A DNA stretch of 10,412 nt from an uncultured Bacteroidales bacterium (lineage in GTDB: Bacteria > Bacteroidota > Bacteroidia > Bacteroidales > Paludibacteraceae). Both the position numbers and the translations under genes were made by a program. Positions within the stretch are counted from its first letter, which is position 1. Each line of letters starts with the position of its first letter. The DNA lies in the NCBI GenBank assembly GCA_902799875.1, contig CADCCH010000060.1, forward strand, positions 1 to 10,412. Direction: 5' to 3'. Positions 1 to 5,497 of the stretch are shown here, piece by piece. The notes beneath the pieces are model-generated. The model saw nothing but the letters and a program-made list of their open reading frames with translations, was not told the DNA's origin and made no database searches.

Positions 1-73
1 AATACAGCGTCTCGGAGCGGTTGAACTTGCCCATCACGCGGGCAAACATACCATGTAATGTGATTTTTGCCAT
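1..73 (-). CDS. Small uncharacterised protein, N-terminal fragment (cut by window edge)
   Basis: The minus strand opens with ATG at 71-73 and reads MAKITLHGMFARVMGKFNRS, then ETLY, before leaving the window. No stop is seen. It has its own promoter (217-248) and a structured leader (126-210), so it begins a new transcription unit after the terminator behind the 72-aa gene. The start fits the pattern shared by the neighbouring small proteins: a short strand, then a hydrophobic residue, a Gly, and basic or aromatic residues. This suggests it belongs to the same cassette. There is no Shine-Dalgarno before the ATG, only A-rich sequence. I do not know its function, and only 24 residues are visible. 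Confidence 0.6.
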   Translation of the reverse strand, partial: MAKITLHGMFARVMGKFNRSETLY

Positions 74-120
74 CTTGTTAAGGTTTTAGTTTAATGGTTT
101 GAGGTTTGTGATTTAAGCCG
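74..120. repeat. Short-word repeat before the fifth small gene
   Basis: On the minus strand this A-rich stretch repeats words of the type AAACC/TTAAAC several times just before the ATG at 73. It resembles other word-rich gene borders in this window (520-554, 8807-8851, 10221-10250). It may form the unstructured, A-rich initiation region common in Bacteroidetes. No other signal is visible in it. Confidence 0.35.
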
Positions 121-125
121 GCTGC

Positions 126-210
126 CTTTCGGTTTATCCCTTTATGACCCGTCGAGACTGAGGATAGGCGATAGACGCCCCGATGAGTCATTATCCTATC
201 TGACCGAAAG
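126..210 (-). other. Structured 5' leader (nested hairpin)
   Basis: An outer perfect 8-bp stem pairs 126-133 (CTTTCGGT) with 203-210 (ACCGAAAG). An inner stem pairs ATGACCCGTC (144-153) with GATGAGTCAT (182-191), with one mismatch and one G-U. A terminal GGCG/CGCC stem lies at 167-179. The predicted start site of the minus promoter at 217-224 is about 211, so this element would be the very 5' end of the mRNA for the gene at 73. It could be a stability hairpin, a protein-binding leader or an undescribed riboregulator. I do not recognise a known riboswitch class. The fold was paired by eye and no energy was computed. Confidence 0.5.
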
Positions 211-216
211 ACGATG

Positions 217-248
217 CAAAAGTACTGCTTTTCTCTGACTTGTGCAAA
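217..248 (-). promoter_or_regulatory. Bacteroidetes-type promoter for the gene at 73
   Basis: The minus strand has TACTTTTG (217-224), an exact TAnnTTTG -7 element. TTTG lies at 245-248, separated by 20 bases, the usual -33 spacing. Transcription would start near 211, directly at the leader hairpin. The position just after the terminator at 269-294 supports a separate transcription unit. Confidence 0.65.
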
Positions 249-268
249 CTTTTGCTTCTAAGTCATTC

Positions 269-294
269 AAAAAACTTAACCGGTTTAGAACCGG
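269..294 (-). terminator. Rho-independent terminator after the 72-aa gene
   Basis: The perfect 6-bp stem CCGGTT/AACCGG (280-285 and 289-294) has a 3-base loop. On the minus strand it is followed by TTAAG and a six-T run (269-274). It lies 6 bases past the stop of the 72-aa gene and ends that small-protein operon. Confidence 0.65.
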
Positions 295-300
295 AGCAGG

Positions 301-519
301 TTATTCCATACGGAGCAGGTCGTATCCTACGTAATCGGAAAAGGCTTTGGCGTCGTCTATAGACAGCCATCCTTTGGCGCCGGTGTACCAGGATTTATGC
401 GCATACTCGCGCCATGCGCCGAGCAGTTCACCGAACGCATAATCCGGATCGTCGTAATGCTCGATCGCCTGCAGGCGGTCACGCAGGGTCGTCAATTCAA
501 TCTTGTTGCTCTGTTTCAT
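301..519 (-). CDS. Uncharacterised 72-aa protein
   Basis: An intact 72-aa reading frame starts MKQSNKIELTTLRDRL and ends YVGYDLLRME. It is acidic and mostly helical, rich in Tyr and Trp, with no signal peptide or membrane segment. It is the last gene of the minus-strand cassette that begins at 1444. It lies 35 bases after the 88-aa gene and immediately before a clear terminator (269-294). That spacing, the balanced composition and the terminator support a real gene. I do not recognise the family. It does not share the N-terminal pattern of the 54- and 88-aa proteins, so it may play a different, perhaps partner, role in the cassette. Confidence 0.65.
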   Translation of the reverse strand: MKQSNKIELTTLRDRLQAIEHYDDPDYAFGELLGAWREYAHKSWYTGAKGWLSIDDAKAFSDYVGYDLLRME

Positions 520-554
520 TCTTTAATTCATTAATTCCTTCACTCTTTCATTCC
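520..554. repeat. Short-word repeat in the 88-aa/72-aa gene gap
   Basis: The gap is almost wholly variants of GAATGAA, GAATTAA and GAGTGAAG on the minus strand. It runs directly into the ATG of the 72-aa gene. There is no SD other than incidental GAAGGAA words, so this A/G-rich repeat may serve as the initiation region. It belongs to the same class of word-repeat borders seen elsewhere in the window. Confidence 0.45.
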
Positions 555-821
555 TTAATCAAGGAACTCTATTTCTAACTGTCCTTTCATCGTACGGGCG
601 ATAAACTCCCGGTGGCGTTCCTTGCCGAACACGATACCGAAGGCTACGCGGTTGGCACTTTCGGCAGGGGTCGCCTGATGAGCAGAGCGATCCGGACGAG
701 CCTGCACGATATGCATGATCTCACCGCCGCGCCCGGGATAACGGCGGATATAAAACGGATCGGTACCTATCAGGATTCCCCGGACGGAGTCAATACCCGG
801 ATCAAAAAATACTTTTCCCAT
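555..821 (-). CDS. Uncharacterised 88-aa protein of the small-protein cassette
   Basis: The 88-aa frame begins MGKVFFDPGIDSVRG, then has FYIRRYPGRGG, a QARPDRS segment, TPAESANRVAFG and a basic FGKERHREF stretch. The first 18 residues line up with the 54-aa protein upstream (MALHFKLNPLFDSISG): both have F, P, D-S and G at matching places. The middle pattern TPAExxNRxxFG resembles the Q/R...F segment of small Bacteroidales proteins such as the DUF6266 type, but I cannot assign it to that family. There is no signal peptide and no membrane segment. The gene is third in the minus-strand unit starting at 1444, with a large inverted repeat in front of it. Function unknown. Confidence 0.7.
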   Translation of the reverse strand: MGKVFFDPGIDSVRGILIGTDPFYIRRYPGRGGEIMHIVQARPDRSAHQATPAESANRVAFGIVFGKERHREFIARTMKGQLEIEFLD

Positions 822-846
822 GTGGTGATTGGGTTTTGGTGGTTGG

Positions 847-942
847 GTTCCCGGGACATGGTCCCGTGATGGTCATGTGCTCGGTACGTGCTTGGTTCGA
901 GCCACTAAGGACGCAACCATCACGCGACCATGTGCCGGGAAC
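847..942. repeat. 96-base imperfect inverted repeat between small genes
   Basis: Arms 847-873 and 916-942 are reverse complements at 25 of 27 positions, and both mismatches are in the GGGA/GGTCCC part. The 42-base centre contains a second short stem (GTGCTCG with CGAGCCAC, one bulge). It fills nearly all of the gap between the stop of the 54-aa gene (946) and the ATG of the 88-aa gene (821). No T-run follows on the minus strand, so it is not an ordinary terminator. It could be an mRNA processing or stability element, or a small palindromic mobile repeat. The same sequence does not recur in this window. Confidence 0.7.
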
Positions 943-945
943 GAC

Positions 946-1110
946 TTAACCGCGACGGGGGAACGTCCCTTTCGGATAGGTCGTCCGTTTGTAAATTGTG
1001 CCGCGTTTGGTGGCGACGATCGTTTCTACGCGTCCGTCCGGCAGACGCTTGCGGCTGATGGTTCCCGAAATGGAATCAAACAGCGGATTGAGTTTGAAAT
1101 GCAAAGCCAT
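946..1110 (-). CDS. Uncharacterised 54-aa basic protein
   Basis: ATG is at 1108-1110 and TAA at 946-948. The protein begins MALHFKLNPLFDSISG and ends YPKGTFPRRG. It is strongly basic and probably beta-rich, with alternating T/V/I/Y and K/R residues and no signal peptide. It starts 7 bases after the stop of the 108-aa gene, so the two are almost certainly co-transcribed. Its first 18 residues match the 88-aa protein in pattern (F..P..DS..G), which suggests a duplicated ancestor. I recall similar short proteins in Bacteroidales genomes but know no function. A nucleic-acid-binding role would suit the charge, but that is inference. Confidence 0.7.
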   Translation of the reverse strand: MALHFKLNPLFDSISGTISRKRLPDGRVETIVATKRGTIYKRTTYPKGTFPRRG

Positions 1111-1117
1111 AATGATT

Positions 1118-1444
1118 TTAGTTGATTTGTTTTACATAGATTACTTTGTTCCCTGTCGGGTTAGCCATCTGCCACCCGTCGCGGGGTTCGGTCGTGTGAT
1201 AACGGGCATAATACGCCGCATAGGAGAGGGTCTGCGAACGATGCGCCTGTACATTCTCTAGAAAAGCACGCAAGGGGTCATAATGCACAAACTTGTGCTG
1301 TTCCAACTTCTTGCGAATGGTTTCATAGAGCAGATCCCGCAACTCAGGTGAATAGCTCTCCCATAACTGCATACACTCGGCTTCCCGCTTGTTACTGGAG
1401 CCGTGTTGGCGGAGTAGAGTCCATAGTTCATCAAATTGATGCAT
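1118..1444 (-). CDS. Uncharacterised 108-aa protein, first gene of the small-protein cassette
   Basis: The 108-aa frame starts MHQFDELWTLLRQHG and has a helical core with LWESYSPELRDLLYETI, KKLEQHKFVHYDPLRAFLE, and a Tyr-rich stretch (YAAYYARYHT). It ends GNKVIYVKQIN. The layout (FxxLW, a K/R..C..LW helix, then KFVHYDPLRAFLENV) loosely resembles helical domains of phage or plasmid replication accessory proteins, where W..y repeats are followed by a P..yL segment. That resemblance is weak and only suggestive. It is the promoter-proximal gene of the minus-strand unit, 7 bases from the 54-aa gene, with a -7 element at 1567-1574. There is no signal peptide or membrane segment. Confidence 0.7.
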   Translation of the reverse strand: MHQFDELWTLLRQHGSSNKREAECMQLWESYSPELRDLLYETIRKKLEQHKFVHYDPLRAFLENVQAHRSQTLSYAAYYARYHTTEPRDGWQMANPTGNKVIYVKQIN

Positions 1445-1468
1445 AAATAAAATTTTTAAAAATATACA

Positions 1469-1488
1469 GGTGTTACAAAAGGTGTTAC
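1469..1488. repeat. GGTGTTAC direct repeat in the 108-aa gene leader
   Basis: Two exact copies of GGTGTTAC (1469-1476 and 1481-1488) are 12 bases apart, followed by the palindrome GTACGTAC (1489-1496). They lie 25-50 bases before the ATG at 1444, within the predicted leader mRNA. They could be an operator or an RNA-binding site for the small-protein operon. Nothing else in this part of the gap is recognisable. Confidence 0.4.
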
Positions 1489-1566
1489 GTACGTACTTTA
1501 TGTACCACCTTTCTTTCTAATTTTCTTTGCATACTTTCTTTTATCGCTTTCTTTCGAAAACCGGTG

Positions 1567-1574
1567 CAAAGGTA
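1567..1574 (-). promoter_or_regulatory. Putative -7 element for the small-protein operon
   Basis: The minus strand carries TACCTTTG, an exact TAnnTTTG match, inside a GCAAAGGTA context typical of Bacteroidetes promoters. No TTTG is found at the expected -33 distance, and TTTC at 1587-1590 is too close, so only the -7 part is well supported. The start site would be near 1561, giving a leader of about 115 bases to the ATG at 1444. Confidence 0.45.
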
Positions 1575-1644
1575 CGGGTTTTTGCTGAAATGAGTGACGC
1601 ATAAATATGCGCCGGCATGTCCTATTTTTTGTAAAAATGTGCAT

Positions 1645-1720
1645 TTTGTGCAAACATATGATATAAAAAATCGCGATTTCGTGCAAAAATATGATATAAA
1701 AAATCAAGATTTGGTGCAAA
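1645..1720. repeat. 33-base direct repeats with GTGCAAA boxes upstream of the ATPase
   Basis: Two 33-base units (1648-1680 and 1681-1713) differ at only a few bases, and a third starts at 1714 with GTGCAAA. Each unit is GTGCAAA, an AT-rich ATATGATATAAAAAATC tract, then GATTT. TTTGTGCAAA and AAATCGCGATTT are themselves dyad-symmetric, and the second is a perfect palindrome. The boxes recur exactly every 33 bases (about three helical turns). The third ends just before the ATPase promoter's -33 region. This looks like a cooperative operator array between two divergent promoters. Two and a half units with no variable spacers rule out a CRISPR array. Confidence 0.7.
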
Positions 1721-1723
1721 ACA

Positions 1724-1755
1724 CTTGCGTAAATCAATTATTTTTACTACCTTTG
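1724..1755 (+). promoter_or_regulatory. Bacteroidetes-type promoter for the ATPase gene
   Basis: The plus strand has TACCTTTG at 1748-1755, an exact TAnnTTTG. CTTG lies at 1724-1727, 20 bases upstream, as a near-consensus -33. Transcription would start near 1762, leaving a leader of about 19 bases before the ATG at 1781. The third GTGCAAA box (1714-1720) touches the upstream edge of the promoter. Confidence 0.65.
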
Positions 1756-1780
1756 CAGCGGATTTTAAAAGTGATAGGAT

Positions 1781-3130
1781 ATGAAACGTAAAATTTATGA
1801 GCAATTAGTGCATTGGAAAGAGCACGAACAAGGGAAAGTAGCTCTATTGATAGAAGGAGCACGTCGTGTGGGAAAGAGTTATATTGTGGAGGAGTTTGCT
1901 CAGAAAGAATACAAAAGTTATATCCTCGTTGATTTTGCGCATATCACGAAGCCATTGAAACGAGTGTTCGATGACTATTTGGAAGAGACAGAGACATTCT
2001 TCATGTATCTGCAACACGTCACGGGCAAGAAACTGTACCCGCGTGAGTCGTTGATTATATTTGACGAGATACAAAAATACCCGCGTGCGCGACAAGCAAT
2101 CAAACATCTGGTTGCCGATGGACGATATGATTTCATCGAGACAGGATCGTTGGTCGGCATCAATAGCCAAGCGGAGGATATTTTAGAACCCTCGGAAGAA
2201 CGTCCTATCACCTTATATCCTATGGATTTTGAGGAATTCTTGTGGGCATTGGGCGATGAGATGACGATGCCGTTTATTCGGGATTGTTTTGCACATCAGC
2301 GTCCGTTGGGACCTGTTCACAGAAAGACAATGGACCTATTCCGCCAATATCTGATAGTAGGTGGCATGCCGCAAGTAGTGAAGAAATATGTAGAGACACA
2401 CGATTTCCAAGAGGCAGACAGGCAGAAACGAGATATATTATCGCTCTACAGACGCTCTATAGGTAAGTACGCAAAGGGCTATTCGGAAAAAGTAAGACAG
2501 ATCTTCGATCAGATACCTGGAGAGTTGCAGCAACATGAAAAGCGATTCCGGTTATCGGATTTGGAAGAAGGCGCGAGGTATAGAAGTTATGAATCTTCGT
2601 TCTTGTGGCTACAAGATGCCATGATGACGAACACGTGCTATGCGGTAACAGAACCAACTGTTGGGATGAAGTTGCGCCGTGTAGATAATGTGTTCAAGAG
2701 TTACATGAGCGACACGGGATTGCTGCTGGCGCATGCCTTCGATGAGAAGACGATTCAAGGCGAGGAGTTATATCAAAAATTGCTACTAGATAAGTTGGAA
2801 ATCAACGAGGGAATGATGGTAGAGAACATCGTGGCTCAGATGTTTGTTGCAAGTGGGCATAAGTTGTACTTCTATACTTGCGCAGACAAGGAAGATGCTG
2901 CATCCAGAATGGAGATAGATTTTCTGATAGAGAAATCGACGCTGACGAATGCGCATAACATTCATCCGATAGAGGTTAAGTCCGGAAAGAACTACACTAC
3001 TTCCTCACTGAATAAGTTTTTGACAAAATTCAAAGAACAATCCGCTCAAGCATATGTGATACACAGCAAAGATTGGGAAGTGAAAGATGGAATAATATAC
3101 ATGCCGTTTTATATGGCGGGATTATTGTAG
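1781..3130 (+). CDS. AAA family ATPase with DUF4143 C-terminal domain
   Basis: This 449-aa protein has a clear N-terminal P-loop: Walker A GARRVGKS (26-33) and Walker B LIIFDEIQ (91-98), followed by a sensor-like FIETGSLVGI near 118. These mark the AAA_14 family. The C-terminal part matches the DUF4143 layout and contains MEIDFLIE then PIEVKSGK, giving D380 and E398-x-K400. That is the D...ExK arrangement of the PD-(D/E)xK nuclease fold found in many of these proteins. The length is normal for the family. The protein is cytoplasmic, with no signal or membrane segment. Such ATPases are multi-copy in Bacteroidales and their cellular role is not established. It is a single-gene unit with its own promoter, repeat array and terminator, unlike the operons on either side, which fits a mobile or accessory gene. 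The start is set by the ATG right after the promoter. Confidence 0.93.
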   Translation: MKRKIYEQLVHWKEHEQGKVALLIEGARRVGKSYIVEEFAQKEYKSYILVDFAHITKPLKRVFDDYLEETETFFMYLQHVTGKKLYPRESLIIFDEIQKYPRARQAIKHLVADGRYDFIETGSLVGINSQAEDILEPSEERPITLYPMDFEEFLWALGDEMTMPFIRDCFAHQRPLGPVHRKTMDLFRQYLIVGGMPQVVKKYVETHDFQEADRQKRDILSLYRRSIGKYAKGYSEKVRQIFDQIPGELQQHEKRFRLSDLEEGARYRSYESSFLWLQDAMMTNTCYAVTEPTVGMKLRRVDNVFKSYMSDTGLLLAHAFDEKTIQGEELYQKLLLDKLEINEGMMVENIVAQMFVASGHKLYFYTCADKEDAASRMEIDFLIEKSTLTNAHNIHPIEVKSGKNYTTSSLNKFLTKFKEQSAQAYVIHSKDWEVKDGIIYMPFYMAGLL

Positions 3131-3140
3131 GAATATTAAC

Positions 3141-3158
3141 TTATCTGGAAGCAGATAA
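3141..3158. other. Small hairpin after the ATPase stop
   Basis: TTATCTG and CAGATAA form a perfect 7-bp stem around a GAAG loop, ten bases after the ATPase stop codon. It has no T-run of its own and lies just ahead of the main terminator. It may protect the mRNA 3' end. Confidence 0.4.
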
Positions 3159-3162
3159 ATTG

Positions 3163-3203
3163 AGCAACGCCGCCCATTTAGGTCGGCGTTGCTTGTTCTT
3201 TTA
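3163..3203 (+). terminator. Rho-independent terminator of the ATPase gene
   Basis: A perfect 10-bp stem pairs AGCAACGCCG (3163-3172) with CGGCGTTGCT (3184-3193). The loop is 11 bases, and a T-rich tail TGTTCTTTT follows. It lies 32 bases past the ATPase stop and also abuts the stop of the opposing 68-aa reading frame (3201-3203), so it may separate convergent transcripts. Confidence 0.8.
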
Positions 3204-3406
3204 CTCCAAGAGATGATAGGCTCTCCAGATCGTTTTTTTGCTGGTGTTGAAATGAAGAGCGACTTGGAACTGCGAGAGTTCGGGATGGTTGATGTGAAAT
3301 TCACAAATTTCCATCCAGAAAGTTAAATACAAGGGTAATCCCAATTGAAGGAGGATGCTCAATTCTCCACTTTCTTTTTTTTGAGCAGAAATTGATACTT
3401 GTTCAT
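3201..3406 (-). CDS. Helix-turn-helix-like 68-aa protein requiring a -1 frameshift at an A8 run
   Basis: ATG at 3404-3406 opens MNKYQFLLKKKKVEN and then stops. A run of eight A (3375-3382 on the other strand) followed by G gives the heptamer A AAA AAG in the zero frame. A -1 slip there continues with ESGELSILLQLGLPLYL, then 37 more residues from MEICEFHINHPEL, to a TAA at 3201-3203. The total is 68 aa. The last part, SQFQVALHFNTSKKTIWRAY, looks like a helix-turn-helix (S/Q..VA..F..S..TIWRAY), so the distal frame is coding-like. The choices are programmed -1 frameshifting, a length-variable A-run acting as an on/off switch, or a one-base indel from mutation or assembly. If translation began at the in-frame ATG 3312-3314, only 37 aa would be made. 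No promoter is evident, so it may rely on read-through past 3442-3478. Confidence 0.45.
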
Positions 3407-3441
3407 AAGACGTTAAACTGTTAAATTGTTAAGTTAGATAT
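3407..3441. repeat. TGTTAAAT-like 8-base repeat
   Basis: Three imperfect copies of GTTAAA(C/T)T or GTTAAGTT follow at 8-base spacing (3411-3436). They lie between the terminator at 3442 and the start of the frameshifted gene. This is low complexity with no clear promoter elements. Confidence 0.35.
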
Positions 3442-3478
3442 AAAAAAAGAGACGGTAACCCGCATGGATTACCGCCTC
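3442..3478 (-). terminator. Rho-independent terminator of the modular-protein operon
   Basis: On the minus strand GAGGCGGTAATCC (3466-3478) pairs with GGGTTACCGTCTC (3449-3461) around a 4-base loop, using one G-U and one A-C mismatch. Seven T follow (3442-3448). It lies 30 bases past the stop of the 45-aa gene. Confidence 0.85.
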
Positions 3479-3508
3479 GATTGATATAGATAGCCTAACG
3501 GCTATGAT

Positions 3509-3646
3509 TTACCACTGGATATTGGTGTCACCGCCGCCGATAGGCATTTGGGCGCCTGCGGGAGCAGGACTGCTGCCAGCCAATACCATAGATTCCAATG
3601 CAATGCGTGCAACAAGCACTTCGGGTTGGATATAAGTCTTTGTCAT
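3509..3646 (-). CDS. Uncharacterised 45-aa protein with strong Shine-Dalgarno
   Basis: ATG is at 3644-3646 and TAA at 3509-3511. It reads MTKTYIQPEVLVARIALESM, then a short hydrophobic VLAG and a Ser/Pro/Ala/Gly-rich tail ending GGGDTNIQW. A perfect AAGGAGG (3655-3661) lies 8 bases before the ATG and overlaps the stop of the large modular gene (3660-3662). The two are therefore translationally linked and share the terminator at 3442-3478. The YIQPEVxVxRIxLES start followed by a small-residue, Gly/Asp-rich tail is typical of short Bacteroidales proteins that are usually left unannotated. Their function is unknown. A role as a peptide precursor is possible but nothing nearby would modify it. 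The RBS and terminator make a real gene likely. Confidence 0.7.
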   Translation of the reverse strand: MTKTYIQPEVLVARIALESMVLAGSSPAPAGAQMPIGGGDTNIQW

Positions 3647-4241
3647 AGTTGTATCCTCCTTATTTAACGATTTGACCTTGTGCGTTGTACTTCACACCGT
3701 TCTTGATGATATACAGAACACCATTCTCCATCATCTTTGTACTTTGTACGTTGTCACCTTGTATATTCTCCACTCCTGTAGCCTGATCAAAGATGAAGCG
3801 CATACGACCCGGAGCCTGCGAGCCGCTATATACTACATACGCCTTGTGCGCATTGAGGTTAGCAGCGGTATAGTGATAGAATCCAACCACACCATCGGTA
3901 CCTGCCAGTACATAGCAGTTAGCCGGAGTAGCAATCTGGGTGTCAGAACCTTGCAGGTCGTTGGTCGCGGTGAAGGTAACAGCGTCTGCATCGCTAACTG
4001 TGAGGGTGAACGGAGTTACGGTTGATTTGAGAATAACGGCATTGTTAGCCGGGATAACCTCACCTGCCTCTGCAATCTTCGTCAGCAAGAGGTTAGCACC
4101 GCTCAGGTCTGCTACGTATGCCTCTACGCCTGCGGGCAATTCGTACTTAAAGTTGCTGTCATAGAACGTGCTGTAATAAACACTTGCATCCTGCGGATCT
4201 GCGTACGGTGTGATCGGATCAGTTACCGGTAGCGGAGCGGG

Positions 4242-4662
4242 TTTCTCCAAGAAGATACGGCTAACGGTAAAGGAACCTGTTACCGCACTCTGCAGAACCA
4301 ACGCATCTACATTAGTGATATCAAATCCATCAGGAACGGCAGTCAGGTCAATCACAACGTAATTGGTTTCGTGAGGATCATGCCCCTCTATGCCCAGTTC
4401 CCCGCTCATAGTAACACTCGTCGGGTATTCGTATCCCGGGTTTCTGATCTCCGCCTTAAGGTACCAATATTCACCTACGCAGCCTTCGATGTTGTCCACT
4501 ACAACGACCAGTTTGTTCCATCCGCTCCAATTGGCATTTTCAAAACTGGTACCGATAGCACCATATGCGTCTGTAATTGTACCTGCTAATTTGCCATCTA
4601 CGTTCTCTTTGGAACTATCCCAGCCCCACCATGCGGATGCATCGAGAGTTATATCTTCTGTT
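4242..4662 (-). repeat. Beta-sandwich module C (intact)
   Basis: This is the only module with no frame lesion, from TEDITLDASAWWGWDSS to TVSRIFLEK. It holds the WWGW aromatic patch, the LVVVVDNIEGC strand and the NYVVIDLTAVPDGFDI segment. Long stretches of DNA are identical to modules A and B, for example around DNIEGC. That points to recent duplication or gene conversion. It differs mostly at the segment after KAEIRN. Confidence 0.8.
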
Positions 4663-4714
4663 AGCATTTGCGGCTCGGGAGTCGGTTCGGGTTCCGGTTC
4701 GGGATCGGGCACCT

Positions 4715-5064
4715 CTTTCTCCAAGAAGATACGGCTAACGGTAAAGGAACCTGTTACCGCACTCTGCAGAACCAATTATGCCCCACTATGCCCAGTTCCC
4801 CGCTCATGGTAACATTCTCACTCGCATTCGGGTCGAAAGAATTATCTCTCAGCTCCGCCTTAAGGTACCAATATTGACCTTCGCAGCCTTCGATGTTGTC
4901 CACTACAACGACCAGTTTGCTCCATTCACTCCAATCGGCATTATCAAGATTGGTAGCGATAGCACCCCATGTATCGGTCACTGTTCCTAACAATTTGCCA
5001 TCGACGTTCTTATGGGAACTATCCCAGCCCCACCATGCGGATGCATCGAGAGTAATGTCCTCTG
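4715..5064 (-). repeat. Beta-sandwich module B (internal deletion)
   Basis: It starts TEDITLDASAWWGWDSSHKN and runs through SKLVVVVDNIEGCEG and SGELGIVGHN. It then jumps directly to the DNA for LVLQSA in the wrong frame at about 4775. Compared with modules A and C, the segment coding DPHETNYVVIDxxxVP...DA is missing (78 bases replaced by 2). After the jump, frame returns only by reading another phase. Confidence 0.75.
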
Positions 5065-5086
5065 TTACCGGATCCTGAGCAGTTCC

Positions 5087-5497
5087 TTTCTCCAAGAAGA
5101 TACGGCTGACGGTAAAGGAACCTGTTACCGCACTCTGCCGCACTCTGCAGAACCAGCGCACTCAGGTTGGTCAGATTGAATCCCGCAGGAACGGAAGAAA
5201 AGTCAATCACAACGTAATTGGTTTCGTGAGGATCATGCCCCTCTATGCCCAGTTCCCCGCTCATGGTAACATTCTCACTCGCATTCGGGTCGAAAGAATT
5301 ATCTCTCAGCTCAGCCTTAAGGAACCACCATTCACCTTCGCAGCCTTCGATGTTGTCCACTACAACGACCAGTTTGTTCCATCCGCTCCAATCGGCATTT
5401 TCAAAACTGGTACCGATAGCACCATATGCGCCTGTAATTGTACCTTCCAATTTACTCTCTACGTTCGCTTGGGTACTGTTCCAGCCCCACCACCGAC
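5087..5497 (-). repeat. Beta-sandwich module A (truncated start, tandem duplication)
   Basis: The module lacks its first strand (TEDITLDASA) because the signal peptide DNA is fused at WWGW. It is complete through NYVVIDFSSVPAGFNLTN, then shifts frame at LVLQSA where ten bases are duplicated. It shares the RDNSFDPNASENVTMSG segment with B and the HDPHETNYVVID segment with C, a mosaic pattern typical of recombining tandem modules. Confidence 0.75.
5128..5147. repeat. 10-base tandem duplication causing a frameshift
   Basis: CCGCACTCTG occurs twice in a row (5128-5137 and 5138-5147). The equivalent sites of modules B and C have one copy. Removing one copy restores the frame so that module A runs into VTGSFTVSRIFLEK and the GTAQDPV linker. 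Confidence 0.85.

Noticed and set aside
843..950. Possible integron attC site, since GTTGGGT and ACTTAAC flank the inverted repeat.
   Set aside because: The two core sites are in the reverse order of an attC, and no integrase is seen.
1648..1720. Possible CRISPR array.
   Set aside because: Units are directly abutting with no variable spacers, only two and a half copies, and no cas genes.
1594..1791. Plus-strand 65-codon frame with two 11-residue repeats (FVQxYDIKNxD).
   Set aside because: The periodicity is that of the 33-base DNA repeat, and the frame spans the ATPase promoter. I treated it as regulatory DNA and kept the coding option as an alternative.
3122..3304. Minus-strand 60-codon frame over the ATPase terminator.
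   Set aside because: Another frame of the same DNA gives the HTH-like protein, and this one crosses the terminator stem and ATPase end.
3346..3385. Plus-strand AAGGAGG followed directly by ATG.
   Set aside because: There is no spacing between the SD and ATG, and the frame is only a few codons long and opposes the 68-aa coding-like frame.
4390..4812. Plus-strand 140-codon frame over the modules with a Gly-Ser repeat.
   Set aside because: It is a shadow of the Pro-Glu linker and modules on the other strand.
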